From Phycisphaerae bacterium (GTDB lineage: Bacteria; Planctomycetota; Phycisphaerae; SM23-33), in assembly GCA_018335035.1 (NCBI GenBank), contig JAGXKT010000013.1, positions 1 to 59,573 on the forward strand: a stretch of DNA of 59,573 bases, given 5' to 3'. A program made the translations under genes and the position numbers. Each line of letters starts with the position of its first letter. The first letter of the stretch is position 1. This document shows positions 43,421 through 52,651 of the stretch, in pieces. The notes below the pieces were generated by a model, which did no database searches, had not been told where the DNA came from, and worked only from the letters and a program-made list of their open reading frames with translations.

Positions 43421-43450
43421 TTGGCCCCTTGCCCGGCCGAAAGGTAGAAT
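43421..43450 (+). promoter_or_regulatory. tRNA-Arg promoter
   Basis: TTGGCC (43421-43426), an 18-bp spacer and TAGAAT (43445-43450). The start would be near 43457, ten bases before the mature tRNA. Confidence 0.6.
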
Positions 43451-43466
43451 GGCCTCAGCGCCACCG

Positions 43467-43540
43467 ACGCCCGTAGCTCAACCGGATAGAGCAGCGGTCT
43501 TCTAAACCGCAGGTTCCAGGTTCGAGTCCTGGCGGGCGTG
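43467..43540 (+). tRNA. tRNA-Arg, anticodon TCT
   Basis: Full cloverleaf: acceptor ACGCCCG/CGGGCGT, D arm GCTC...GAGC, anticodon stem GCGGT/ACCGC with loop CTTCTAA (anticodon TCT, codon AGA), T arm CCAGG-TTCGAGT-CCTGG, discriminator G. CCA is not encoded. Confidence 0.96.
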
Positions 43541-43730
43541 ATCCCAGCGGCACCAGCGGCTCCGCCCGCAGAGCCCGACCGGACGGGGCGTCTCCTCCGG
43601 CCAGTGGGTCAGAATGCCGCGCAGGTACCCCGCCACCCCGGCGGCGCTGCGGAAGAGACACAGATCATCGCCGAGCACCTCGGCCGTCACGCCGCGTATG
43701 GTAGCACACGGCGGCGCGTCGAGCCCGCGG

Positions 43731-46700
43731 TCATCTGCCCGGCGGCGCGGCCCCGTCGCCCGGGGCGCCGTCGGCGTTGAGGCGTTTGAGCCGACTCGGC
43801 TCGGCCGGTCGCGAGGTCGGCTCGGTCTTCGCTCGCCCGGGAATGGTGTATCGCTGGGTCGTCCGCATCCAGCCGGTGTGGGGGTTGTCCCGCACGGCGT
43901 CGCGATAGTACAGCTCCGGCGGCGGCGTCCGGCGGTGGCGCGGCGCCACGGACCGGCTGCGGACCTGGTTGGTCATCGACAGCAGCTCTTCGGGCGTCTT
44001 GAGCAGGTACGGCGTGATGAAGATCAGCAGCTCGCTCTTGACGCGGGTGCGGTTCCGGCTGCTGAAGGCCGCCCCGAGCACGGGCAGGTCGCCGAGAAAC
44101 GGCACCTTCGTGTCGGTATCGTCGATGCTGTCGCCGATGAACCCGCCGAGGCAGACGGTCTGCCCGTCGCGAATCTGCACGTGCGTGATCGCCTTGCGCG
44201 TCGTCAGGATGCGCGGGGCGAGCTGCTCTGTGATCGCGAAGGTATCCGCCGACGTGTCGTCGATCGTCTGCTCGATGTCCAGCCGGATGAACCCCGCCGC
44301 GTTGACGTGCGGCGTGACCTCCAGGCGCGTGACGACCTTCTCGTACTTGACCGTCGAGTTGACCGATCCTTCGGCCGTGACTTTGGTCGTCTGAAGCAGC
44401 GGGACTTTCTTGCCGAATTCTACCTCGGCCTGCTGGTTGTCCAGCGTCAGCACCTGCGGGCGCGAGAGCACGTTGAGGCGCGTGCTGGTTTTGATCGCCC
44501 GCACGAACGCGTCGATGTTGTCGGAAATGTACGTGTACGTCAGGCCCGTCGACGAGGCCGACATGTTGAAATCCATGTTGTACTTCTGCGTCCGCGTGTT
44601 CGGATCGACGTCCTGGTAGAGGAAGTCGATGCCCGTCTCCGTCGTGTCGTCCAGTTTGACCTCGGCGACGAGGACTTTGATCATCACCTGGTCGCGGGCG
44701 GCATCGAGCTGCCGGACGACCTGCATGATCGGCTCGATGTTCCGCGGATGCGTGCGGATCAGCAGGGCGTTGTTCATCGTGTCCTCGATGATCTTCACGT
44801 CCCCGACCGCCATGCCGAGCGAGCCCGTGACGAACCGGCGTGCGACGTCGGCGGCGACGCCGGCGTCGGTCAGGGCGCCGGCGGCCTCGTCGATGCGTTT
44901 TTCGCGCTCGGCCTCGCTGAGCTGCTCGAGCGCCTCGGCGCTGAGCGCCCGCGGCGCGTGGCGGTAGAGCTGCTCGAGTATCCGCCGCACCTCCCGCGCG
45001 GTGGCGTTGTTGAGTTTGACGTGGAACGTGTCCAGCTCGAGCGATTCCGGCACGTCGAGCAGCGCGATCAGCTCGGCGAGCTCCTCGTGCTCGTGGGATT
45101 TGTCGGACTCGAAGATCACCGCGTTGATCCGATCCTCGGCGTACGGGCGGAGGCGCAGCAACTGCTGGGCGGTCCGGGCGATGTAGTCGGCCGAGACGTA
45201 GTCCAGCCGGTACACGCGGCGCCGCTGGGGGGGCGGCGGCTTGGGCACCTCGGGGCGGAACAGGTCGCGGGCGGCCTGCAAACGCGCCGCGTACAGCGCG
45301 CCGTCGGCGCCGTCGACGTTCTCGGCGCGGGCCAGGTCCACCCAGCGCTGCGCGCGGTCCCAGTCGCGGGCGTTGACCGCATGGCGAAACAGCCGCTCGA
45401 CCACGCCGGTCGCCGTGGGGTCCAGCGCCGCGGCCTGCTCCAGGTGCGCCAGGTAGGCCGCCTCGCGCCGGCTGATCGCGGCGAGCTGCGCGGTCGTCAG
45501 GGCCCGTGACAGCGGCTCGTCGATGCGCCCGGCCGCGGCAAGGCGACGCTCGTATCGCTTCTGGGCATCCGGCTCGTCAAGCAGCGCCTGCTCGAGCCGC
45601 AGCCAGTCGTTCGCGGTCGGGGCGCGCTCGGCGGCCGCGGCGTCGGGCGCCTCGGCGTCCCGCAGCGCGCGGGCCAGCAGCTTGCGCGCGTCGCTCACCC
45701 GCCCGGCCTCGATGTACATGCCCGCCAGGCGCGACGTGACCAGCGCGTCGCCCCGGCTGCGGGCGCGCAGCGTTTCCATCAGCCCCAGCGCCTGCCGCTG
45801 CTGACCGTCCAGCCACGTGCCGATCATGCGGCGCAGCAGGATGCGGACGGTCTGCTCGTTGTACTCCAGGCCGCCCGGCAGGACCGGTGCGTCGCCGCCT
45901 GTCACGGCCGTCAGGGCCAGCTCCAGGTCCTGGGCCTCCTTGTTGTCCGGGCGGTCCTTGAGCACCTGCCGGACGTGCTTCAGCGCCTGGCTGTAGCGCC
46001 CGCTGTCGGCCTCCAGTCGCGCCAGCGCCAGCAGCGCGGTGGGGTTGTCTTTCTGCCCGGGCTGGTCGAGAAACCGCTCGATGACCCCGCGGGCCTTGTG
46101 CGGCATGCCGCGCCGCAAGTAGATCTTCATCAACAGGTTGGCGAGCTTCGGGTCGAACGTATCGCCCCGCTCGTAGGCGTATTCGAGTAGCTTGAGGGCC
46201 TGGCTTTCGTCGCCGCTGCGATAGGCCGCCTCGCCGGCGATTTTGGTCGTCTCGGCGCTGGGCGGCGGGGGCTTGCGCCGCGGCTTGGGCTTCTCGACCT
46301 TCTTGTCCAGCGTCTCGACGATGAACGTGCGAATGGCGTCCATGTGCACTTCCGGCGCCCGGACGATGACCGCCCGCAGGCGCGGATACGGAATGGCCGT
46401 GACCTTCAGCGATCCGCTGAGCAGCGCTTCGCCGTGGCGGTCCATCTGCGCCAGCAGCTTGCGGACCAGCTCGGCGTTCTCGGTGGTCGTATCGCGCAGC
46501 AGGTTGGGCGTGTCGTGCAGGGTGTTGACGATCTGCGCGACTTCCTTGGGATCGCTGTGATGCAGGCGGATCATCTCCACCTTTGCCGCGGCCAACGACA
46601 TCGGCACCACGCGCACCGTACGCTTGTCGCGCCGGGCGGCGAGTCCCTGGGCGCGGAGGGCGTCGTCGACCAGTTCGACCATCCGCTCCAGCGTCGCCGG

Positions 46701-46940
46701 CCCGCGACTGTTGACGCTCAGCGGCGCCTCCAGTGTGCCTTCGGTGACGAACCGCACGCCGTAGAGCTCCTCGAGCGTCTCGAAGACCAGCTCGGCGCGG
46801 GCCCGATCGAAATGAAAGCTCGCCGTCGGTTCCGCGGGCTTGGCGTCGTCGGCGGCGCCGAGCGGCACCGCGCAGCAGGCCAGCAGCAGCCCCCCGGCGA
46901 TCAGGCGATTACGGACGTGGGTAGCGTTCGCGCGTCCCAT
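43731..46940 (-). CDS. gspD: T2SS secretin GspD with internal TPR region
   Basis: This 1069-residue outer-membrane secretin has a signal peptide (LIAGGLLLACCAVPLGAA). N0- and N1-like domains follow (ELVFETLEELYGVRFVTEG, VEMIRLHHSDPKEVAQIVNTLHD). Then about 350 residues of TPR-like helices (KLLEYAYERGDTFDPKLANLLMKIYLRRGM), a further N-domain pair (YRLDYVSADYIARTAQQLL, FHVKLNNATAREVRRILEQL) and the secretin core (VMIKVLVAEVKLDD, LNVLSRPQVLTLDNQQAEVEFG, VPFLGDLPVLGAAF). It is far longer than typical GspD (about 650). Last gene of the T2SS operon; it overlaps the preceding lipoprotein gene by 32 bp. Confidence 0.93.
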   Translation of the reverse strand: MGRANATHVRNRLIAGGLLLACCAVPLGAADDAKPAEPTASFHFDRARAELVFETLEELYGVRFVTEGTLEAPLSVNSRGPATLERMVELVDDALRAQGLAARRDKRTVRVVPMSLAAAKVEMIRLHHSDPKEVAQIVNTLHDTPNLLRDTTTENAELVRKLLAQMDRHGEALLSGSLKVTAIPYPRLRAVIVRAPEVHMDAIRTFIVETLDKKVEKPKPRRKPPPPSAETTKIAGEAAYRSGDESQALKLLEYAYERGDTFDPKLANLLMKIYLRRGMPHKARGVIERFLDQPGQKDNPTALLALARLEADSGRYSQALKHVRQVLKDRPDNKEAQDLELALTAVTGGDAPVLPGGLEYNEQTVRILLRRMIGTWLDGQQRQALGLMETLRARSRGDALVTSRLAGMYIEAGRVSDARKLLARALRDAEAPDAAAAERAPTANDWLRLEQALLDEPDAQKRYERRLAAAGRIDEPLSRALTTAQLAAISRREAAYLAHLEQAAALDPTATGVVERLFRHAVNARDWDRAQRWVDLARAENVDGADGALYAARLQAARDLFRPEVPKPPPPQRRRVYRLDYVSADYIARTAQQLLRLRPYAEDRINAVIFESDKSHEHEELAELIALLDVPESLELDTFHVKLNNATAREVRRILEQLYRHAPRALSAEALEQLSEAEREKRIDEAAGALTDAGVAADVARRFVTGSLGMAVGDVKIIEDTMNNALLIRTHPRNIEPIMQVVRQLDAARDQVMIKVLVAEVKLDDTTETGIDFLYQDVDPNTRTQKYNMDFNMSASSTGLTYTYISDNIDAFVRAIKTSTRLNVLSRPQVLTLDNQQAEVEFGKKVPLLQTTKVTAEGSVNSTVKYEKVVTRLEVTPHVNAAGFIRLDIEQTIDDTSADTFAITEQLAPRILTTRKAITHVQIRDGQTVCLGGFIGDSIDDTDTKVPFLGDLPVLGAAFSSRNRTRVKSELLIFITPYLLKTPEELLSMTNQVRSRSVAPRHRRTPPPELYYRDAVRDNPHTGWMRTTQRYTIPGRAKTEPTSRPAEPSRLKRLNADGAPGDGAAPPGR

Positions 46941-47565
46941 GGCTCATCCTGTCTTCAAAGACGACATTTCGTGTAATCCGGACGGCGCCGTTGGCGCTCG
47001 TCCAGCGAACGACGATCATCACCAGCCCCGCCGGGGCGGGCTTGTAGCCCCAGTCCAGCTCCAGCAGGTAGCCGGGCGTGATGCCCTTGCGATAGCGTTT
47101 GTCGGCCTGCTCGGCGGAGATCGTCCATGCCCGCAGCGGCAGCGGCTCGGGACCCGACGGGCGATGGACCGCGAAGACCTCGAAGCGCCCGTCGCGCCGG
47201 GTGGGCTTGCCCTCGCCGTCCAGCAGCAACGCTCGCAGAACGTATCCGTCCGGACCGCGCGGCTCGCGCCATTCGCGCGCGCCGCCGCCGAGCAGCAGGA
47301 GCATCTCGCCGATGTCCGCGCCGTCCAGCCGGTCGTGCTCGTCGACCCACTGGTAGTAGCGCCGCTCGGCCAGCTGGCGGCTGCGCTCGACCGGATCAAG
47401 CGTCGGCGACGCATCGCTCGCGGCGGGGGCGTCGCGGACGTCCGAGGCGATCGGCGGCGCCAACGGCTTGGCGACCAGGCGGTTGCCCTCGCAGCCGGTC
47501 GCAAGGGCCGCCAGCAGCGTCAGCAGTGCGCCGGCGGCGGGGGCGTGTGTGCGTGTCGGGCTCAT
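46909..47565 (-). CDS. Lipoprotein in the T2SS operon
   Basis: This 218-residue protein has a signal and lipobox (LLTLLAALATGC). A helical stretch and a C-terminal beta part follow (GYLLELDWGYKPAPAGLVMIVVRWTS). It is not recognisable as a GspS pilotin, but its place just before gspD suggests a secretin pilot or accessory. Its ATG overlaps the previous gene's stop (ATGA at 47562-47565) and its own end overlaps gspD, so all three are translationally coupled. Confidence 0.75.
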   Translation of the reverse strand: MSPTRTHAPAAGALLTLLAALATGCEGNRLVAKPLAPPIASDVRDAPAASDASPTLDPVERSRQLAERRYYQWVDEHDRLDGADIGEMLLLLGGGAREWREPRGPDGYVLRALLLDGEGKPTRRDGRFEVFAVHRPSGPEPLPLRAWTISAEQADKRYRKGITPGYLLELDWGYKPAPAGLVMIVVRWTSANGAVRITRNVVFEDRMSHGTRERYPRP

Positions 47566-48692
47566 GGCGTCGGGGCCTCCTGCGACCAGGCGCCGCCGAT
47601 GCCGACGGTGGTCGTCCGCCCGTCGAGTCGCAGCGTCAGTCCCTCGCCGTCGATGCCCACGACGGTCGCCGGGCCGATGCGGTCGTCGACGGCGATGCGG
47701 CGCGGCCCGGCGTCGGCGCCGATGCGGACCAGCGCGAAGGTCTCCGGCGCAGTCTGCACGCCGAGCAGTTCGAACGACCCGGCCAGGACCGGCTCGCCGG
47801 CCAGAAGCGCCCGCGAGCCGTGCCCCACGGCGAGGGGAATCTCGGACCCATCGCGGCGGAACACGGCCGCCTGGGACGTGATGCGGACCACCTGCATGCC
47901 GGCGATCCACTCGCCCGGCGCCAGCCACGCCGTCCGCGGCGGGTCGTCGCCGACGGCGTCGTCGTAGACGATCAGCGCGCCGCGCTTGGCTTTGGAGACG
48001 ATGGTGCCGGCCAGGCGGAATGCCTCATGCGGCGCGCCCGGCGACGGGACACCCGCCGTGCCGGGATGGAAGATGTCCGCCATGCGCGGCGCCCGCGCGT
48101 CGGCGGTCGCGACGATCGGATCGATCGCCGACGGCTCGACCGGCTCGCCGTCGGTCAGGCCCGGCGCGCCGGGCGACCGCGCGAGCGTCGAGACGGTCAG
48201 CGTCATCTCCAGCTCCGGCGATTCCGGCGCCAGGCGGGCGAGGTCCAGGTGGTCCACGCGGAGCAGCTCCTCGCTGGTATCGAGCCGCCACAGCACGGCC
48301 GTCAGGGCCTCCAGCGGGCCGGTCACGACCACCTCGTACGTCAGCTTGCGGAGCGCCTCGCTGCGCCCGAACGCGCCGCTCGAAACCCGGCGGCTGCTGC
48401 GCAGCGTCGCGTCCGGACCGACAGCCGACTCCAGATGCCGCCGGAAGCCGACCTGCTGGGCGTCGACGGGGCGGAGGCGCCGCGCGGCGGCGCGGAGCTT
48501 GGCGCGGACCGCATCGGCGCGCCGGGACGTGTGCTCGGCGCGGCGGATCGCGTTGCGGAGGTCGGCCGCGCGCGGCTCGGCCGTGGTCAGCACGCCGATC
48601 CACCGCCGGACCACGAGCTGGTCCAGCGCCACCAGCGCGACTAGCGCCAGGACGATGCCCAGAAGGATTTTTTCGCGTCTGCGTTCGAAGAT
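47562..48692 (-). CDS. GspM-like inner-membrane protein fused to GspC/PilP-like modules
   Basis: About 376 residues. A short basic start (FERRREKI) leads into one helix (LLGIVLALVALVALDQLVV), then a coiled coil and ferredoxin-like part of GspM/PilO type (LTYEVVVTGPLEALTAVLWRL). Two similar beta modules follow at about 224-292 (FRLAGTIVSKAKRGALIV) and 305-366 (FELLGVQTAPETFALVRI), resembling the GspC HR/PilP fold. No gspC exists separately. The N-terminus has no ATG/GTG/TTG: the expected first codon is ATC at 48692, just after the gspL stop; the first canonical in-frame start is GTG at 48632, inside the helix. Confidence 0.6.
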   Translation of the reverse strand: MFERRREKILLGIVLALVALVALDQLVVRRWIGVLTTAEPRAADLRNAIRRAEHTSRRADAVRAKLRAAARRLRPVDAQQVGFRRHLESAVGPDATLRSSRRVSSGAFGRSEALRKLTYEVVVTGPLEALTAVLWRLDTSEELLRVDHLDLARLAPESPELEMTLTVSTLARSPGAPGLTDGEPVEPSAIDPIVATADARAPRMADIFHPGTAGVPSPGAPHEAFRLAGTIVSKAKRGALIVYDDAVGDDPPRTAWLAPGEWIAGMQVVRITSQAAVFRRDGSEIPLAVGHGSRALLAGEPVLAGSFELLGVQTAPETFALVRIGADAGPRRIAVDDRIGPATVVGIDGEGLTLRLDGRTTTVGIGGAWSQEAPTP

Positions 48693-48694
48693 CG

Positions 48695-50122
48695 CTACGG
48701 CTCCCTGGTCTCGGCCGTGACGGAAAACGTTCGCGTATAGCCGCGCGGGTCGGACACTTCCGAGATCGCGCCGGGGGCGGCGTTCTGGAAGCCCGCCGCC
48801 GCGTTGAGACGCTCGGCGAAGCGATAGACGGGGTCCTCGCCCGCGGTGGGACGCGCCCGGCCGTCCACGCGCAGCGACAGGCCCGCCTCGCGGCGCGTCA
48901 GCCGTAGCGACGGGGCATAGGCCCGCCCGTTGGGGAACGCCTCGCCGACGGTCGCCAGCCGCTCGGCCAGCGGGACGCGCGCCCCGTCGGCGGCGCCGGG
49001 GCGCCATCGGCGCAGATGCCGCCAGCGGGCCAGCATCTGCCGATCGCCGGCGAGGCGCTCGTCCAGCGCCGCGCGGCGGTCGCGCAGGGCCGCCAGGCGA
49101 GCGGAGGTCACGCCGGCCCACGTGCCCAAAGCCACCAGCGCCGCGATGACGACGCCCGCGACCGCCAGCGCCACGCGCCGCCGCGTCATCAGGCGTCGCT
49201 GCGGCCGGGCCCCCTGTTTACGGAGAAGGTTGACGCGCCAGGCGGCCCTCCCCGCAGCGGTGGGTCCGATCTCGCCGGCGGCGGGGCCCAGCGCCTGCAG
49301 CGCCAAGCCGACCGCGGCCGTGAAATCGCCCGCCTCGCGGCTCCAGGCCTCGGCGACGGGTGTCTCGGTGGCGGCGCTGAGCCCGTCGGCGCGCCCGCAG
49401 GCAAGCTGCTGCACGTCGACGCCGAGCCGCTCGGGCAGGCGTTGGGCGGCCGGGCGGTCGTCCGCGTTGACGACCACGCGGACCGCGGTGCCGCGCGCCT
49501 CGGGGTGGACCGTCGTCGCCAGGTGCACCATCCGCGTGACGAGCCCGACGGTCTGCACGTAGCCGTCGACGCGCCCGTCGGACGCGTCGCGCCGGCGCGT
49601 GTGGGCCGCAACGAGCCGCCCGTCGTCGGTCAGCAGCAGCGTCACCGTGTCGCGCCCGACGACGACGGTCAGCTCGCCGGTCTCGCCGCCGTCGGCCGGG
49701 CGGGTCGCCCGCAGGCAGCCCAGGGCCCGCAGCGTGACGGCCTGAAGCTCCACCGGCGCCGCGGCGGCGATTTCGCGGAGCCGGTCGACGTCCGACCGCA
49801 GTGCCACGGCGCGGATCGGCTCGCCGCGCGCGTCCACGCCGTCGTCGTACACCTGATGTGCCGCGTCCGGCGCGGGCGTCGCGTCGGCCGACCGGCAGAA
49901 CCCGCGCCCGGCCGGTATGCCGAACACCGCTGCCGACGCCGTGAAACCCTCGTCGCTCAGCAGGCCGCGCACCACGTCGCCGACGGTGGCGGCATCGGCG
50001 TCCGGGGGTACCTCGCGCGCGGCGCAGCGCGTAATCACCGGCCCGGCGGACTCGCGGCGCAGTTGCACCGCCAGCAGCCGCTCGGCCGTGAAGTCAACGC
50101 CTAGAACTTCCCTAGCCGTCAT
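48695..50122 (-). CDS. gspL: GspL-like protein (PilM-like ATPase fold plus PilN-like part)
   Basis: The 475-residue protein has an actin-like cytoplasmic N-terminal domain (LGVDFTAERLLAVQLRR, AAVFGIPAGRGFCRS, ELTVVVGRDTVTLLLTDDGRLVAAH). One membrane helix near 320-341 (VALAVAGVVIAALVALGTWAG) and a short periplasmic ferredoxin-like end follow. This is the GspL layout linking the GspE ATPase to GspM. GGGAAG precedes the ATG. It is separated from gspK by 236 bp, an unusual gap in an otherwise overlapping operon, with palindromic repeats inside. Confidence 0.82.
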   Translation of the reverse strand: MTAREVLGVDFTAERLLAVQLRRESAGPVITRCAAREVPPDADAATVGDVVRGLLSDEGFTASAAVFGIPAGRGFCRSADATPAPDAAHQVYDDGVDARGEPIRAVALRSDVDRLREIAAAAPVELQAVTLRALGCLRATRPADGGETGELTVVVGRDTVTLLLTDDGRLVAAHTRRRDASDGRVDGYVQTVGLVTRMVHLATTVHPEARGTAVRVVVNADDRPAAQRLPERLGVDVQQLACGRADGLSAATETPVAEAWSREAGDFTAAVGLALQALGPAAGEIGPTAAGRAAWRVNLLRKQGARPQRRLMTRRRVALAVAGVVIAALVALGTWAGVTSARLAALRDRRAALDERLAGDRQMLARWRHLRRWRPGAADGARVPLAERLATVGEAFPNGRAYAPSLRLTRREAGLSLRVDGRARPTAGEDPVYRFAERLNAAAGFQNAAPGAISEVSDPRGYTRTFSVTAETREP

Positions 50123-50358
50123 GGCAGCTTCCCGCAGACAAACCGTCGTCTGTCGCTTGTTCCATTATCGTCCGCGACGCCCGCGCTTCGTCAGGCGAAT
50201 TCCCGCGCGCAGATGCCATGGCCCGCGGGAACCCGTATGGTCCCCCGCCGGGGCATGTCACCACCCAAGCGGCGCTTCCGTCCTCTGTATCCCGTGCGGG
50301 CCGTATGGCCTCTGGGTCTCCGTGTCGCCCGTCGTTGCTTCTCGGAACACGCCGCCGT

Positions 50359-51600
50359 CTACCACTGCGACCAGTAGACCGTCCGGACCCGGCCGGCGTC
50401 GCGCTCGATCACGGCGACGGCCTCGCGGGCCGGGCTATGCGTGGAACCCCGCGGCCGATCAAATGTGTCGCACCGAGCGTGCAGGCGGAATTGCGCCGTC
50501 CGCGTGGTCAGGCGCTCGCAGACGCCCGCGAAGGTCCCGTCGTCCAGCACCGACAACGTCCAGGCGATGTTGCCCGGCGTCTCGATATCGGCGCGGGCGT
50601 CGACCAGTGCGGCCGCGTTCGCCTCGCTCAGCGCCGGCAGCGCCGCCAGCACGGCCGTCGGGGCGGTGTTGACGTTGACGCGCCCCACGAGGATCGCCTC
50701 ATCGGTGACGGTGAGGCGGTCGGCGATTGCCGTAAACGCCGCCCGTCCGACGCGGACGATCTGCTCGCCGCCCTGCCCGTCGGGGACGGTCCGCTCGCGC
50801 AGCAGCAGCCCGCCGATGCCGGCAAACGGCGCCGCGTCCCGCCAAGCGACGATGGCATCGAGCTGGGCGTCGTCGAGCACGTCGCCGAGGCGGTCGGCCA
50901 GCTCGTCGCGACCGGCCATGTTGAGGTTCACCCGTGGCGCGCCGTCGGCCGTGACGTTCCGCTGCCGCGTGAAGACGGTCAAATAGGGCTCCACGGCGCG
51001 GGCCGCGTCGCTGACCATCTCACCCGGCGCTTCCGGCGCCCCGCCGAGCCCGCTGCGCTCGAAGGCGGCGTCCAGCACACCCAGCACCTCGTCCGGCGTC
51101 GCCAGCGGGCCGGTCGGACCGGGCACGGGAGCGGACAACGCGTCCGCGCCGCCGGCGCCGGCGTCGCGAAGGGCCACGAACGCCTCGGCGACCGCGCGGG
51201 TCATCTCCGGCAGCGCGGCGAGCGTTTCGGCGTCGGCGGTGTTGGCGTTGAGGCGGGCGGCCTCGTCGGTCAGACCCCACCTCGCCGCGGCCTCGTCAGC
51301 GACAAGCCGCACGGATCGCCCGTTGAGCTCCAGCGTGAACCGCGCAGCGTCCGTGCCGCTCCAGGCGTCGGCGAGCGTGTCGGCGTCGGGCGTGTCATCC
51401 AGGATCAGGCGTTTGGCGCGATCTCCGGCCGCCAGCAGTCCGGCGCGTTCGACGGCGGCCTCGCGCCCCCGTCGCGCGTGCGTCTGGCGATACTGCGCGG
51501 TCCCGCCAAGCGCCAGGCAGATCACGGCCAGAATCGCCACCGCCCACAGGACGATGATCAGCACGATGCCGCGGCGGCGATTGGCTTGGCGGCGGGTCAT
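50359..51600 (-). CDS. gspK: Minor pseudopilin GspK
   Basis: This 413-residue protein starts with a prepilin peptide, RRR-G|IVLIIVLWAVAILAVIC, which lacks Glu5 as is usual for GspK. A large globular domain follows with paired HhH-like repeats (ARLNANTADAETLAALPEM, PRVNLNMAGRDELADRLG, GRVNVNTAPTAVLAALP). GspK caps the pseudopilus tip with GspI and GspJ. The ATG overlaps the gspJ stop (ATGA at 51597-51600). It is longer than E. coli GspK (about 327). Confidence 0.93.
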   Translation of the reverse strand: MTRRQANRRRGIVLIIVLWAVAILAVICLALGGTAQYRQTHARRGREAAVERAGLLAAGDRAKRLILDDTPDADTLADAWSGTDAARFTLELNGRSVRLVADEAAARWGLTDEAARLNANTADAETLAALPEMTRAVAEAFVALRDAGAGGADALSAPVPGPTGPLATPDEVLGVLDAAFERSGLGGAPEAPGEMVSDAARAVEPYLTVFTRQRNVTADGAPRVNLNMAGRDELADRLGDVLDDAQLDAIVAWRDAAPFAGIGGLLLRERTVPDGQGGEQIVRVGRAAFTAIADRLTVTDEAILVGRVNVNTAPTAVLAALPALSEANAAALVDARADIETPGNIAWTLSVLDDGTFAGVCERLTTRTAQFRLHARCDTFDRPRGSTHSPAREAVAVIERDAGRVRTVYWSQW

Positions 51601-52256
51601 GGCGGGCCCCCCGTCTCGTCCAGCAGGCCCGCCTGCACCGCGACGGGCACGGTGCGGCGCAGCGTCATGTCCGCCTCGCCGTCGGGCCCGGCCATCACGA
51701 GCGTCAACTCGATCAGGCGCGGCACGCCGTCGGCGCGGGTGTCCCACGCGTCGCGCCAGGTCTGCCCGTCGAAGAACCGAAAGCCGGCCGAGCGAAGCCC
51801 GTCGGCGATGATCTCGTAGCGGCCTTCGGGCGCGTCGACGTCGCCGGCGCGGTGCAGCGGCATCGCGCGGCGAATCAGCGCGCCGGCGCCCCGCTCGCCG
51901 TCGTCGGCGACGTAGAAGTAGTCCACCAGCGTCGCGCGTTGCCCGCGGGCGGCGCGTCCGCCCAGTCGGAGGCGCAGCAGCCCCTCGCCGGCGTCCGGGC
52001 CCGCGTCGGGCAGCGCCAGAAGCGTCGTCGGCCCGTCGGGCGCCGGGCCGGCGAGCCGTGCGGCGTCGTCAGCCAGCAAATGCCCCGCCGCCGACGCCGT
52101 CGTCTGCCGCGCCGCCCGATCGCGCGCGGCGCGGTACGACCGCTGCGAGACCCACAGCGCCGTGTGCACCACCGCCAGGATCACGCCGATCAGCGCGATC
52201 GCCAGCACGGCCTCCAGAAGCGTAAAGCCCCGTTTATCAATAGGGTGTGTTGTCAT
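51597..52256 (-). CDS. gspJ: Minor pseudopilin GspJ
   Basis: This 219-residue protein has a canonical prepilin motif, DKRG|FTLLEAVLAIALIGVILA, with Glu5. A beta-rich body follows (LVDYFYVADDGERGAGALIRR, IADGLRSAGFRFFDGQTWRDAW), matching the GspJ size and fold. It forms the tip complex with GspI and GspK. ATGA overlaps at both ends with gspI and gspK. Confidence 0.9.
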   Translation of the reverse strand: MTTHPIDKRGFTLLEAVLAIALIGVILAVVHTALWVSQRSYRAARDRAARQTTASAAGHLLADDAARLAGPAPDGPTTLLALPDAGPDAGEGLLRLRLGGRAARGQRATLVDYFYVADDGERGAGALIRRAMPLHRAGDVDAPEGRYEIIADGLRSAGFRFFDGQTWRDAWDTRADGVPRLIELTLVMAGPDGEADMTLRRTVPVAVQAGLLDETGGPP

Positions 52257-52651
52257 GGCCCCACCCCTTCATCCTGAGGCGGCGCCAGGCGCTGCAGCGT
52301 GATGCGCCGCCGCCGATTGCGTTGCCGCCACGTGACGACGCACCGCAGCATCTCGCCGTCGGCGCCCGTGACGCGCTCCACGCGCCACTGGTACGTCACG
52401 CCGCCCAGGTCGCGCCGCCGGTCGGCCGGCAGGGCGCCGACGGCGCCCGCCGCGGCGCGGTTCAGGGCGTCGTCGGCGACGGTGTAGGCCCCCTCCAGCC
52501 GCGCCGCGCGCCCCTCGGCCAGAAGCGACCCCGAGATCGACCCGAGAATCACCACCAGTGCCCCGCCCAGAATGACCGCCGCGACGAGCACCTCCAGCAG
52601 CGAGAAGCCCGCGCGGGCGTGCGGCGAGAGTGTCCGGCCGGTGGGCATCAT
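52253..52651 (-). CDS. gspI: Minor pseudopilin GspI
   Basis: The 132-residue protein has a prepilin motif, ARAG|FSLLEVLVAAVILGGALV, and a small beta domain (VTYQWRVERVTGADGEMLRCVVTW). Size and position fit GspI. Two ATGs (52651 and 52648) are adjacent; the first gives MMPTG. The end overlaps gspJ and the start overlaps the gspH stop. Confidence 0.88.
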   Translation of the reverse strand: MMPTGRTLSPHARAGFSLLEVLVAAVILGGALVVILGSISGSLLAEGRAARLEGAYTVADDALNRAAAGAVGALPADRRRDLGGVTYQWRVERVTGADGEMLRCVVTWRQRNRRRRITLQRLAPPQDEGVGP

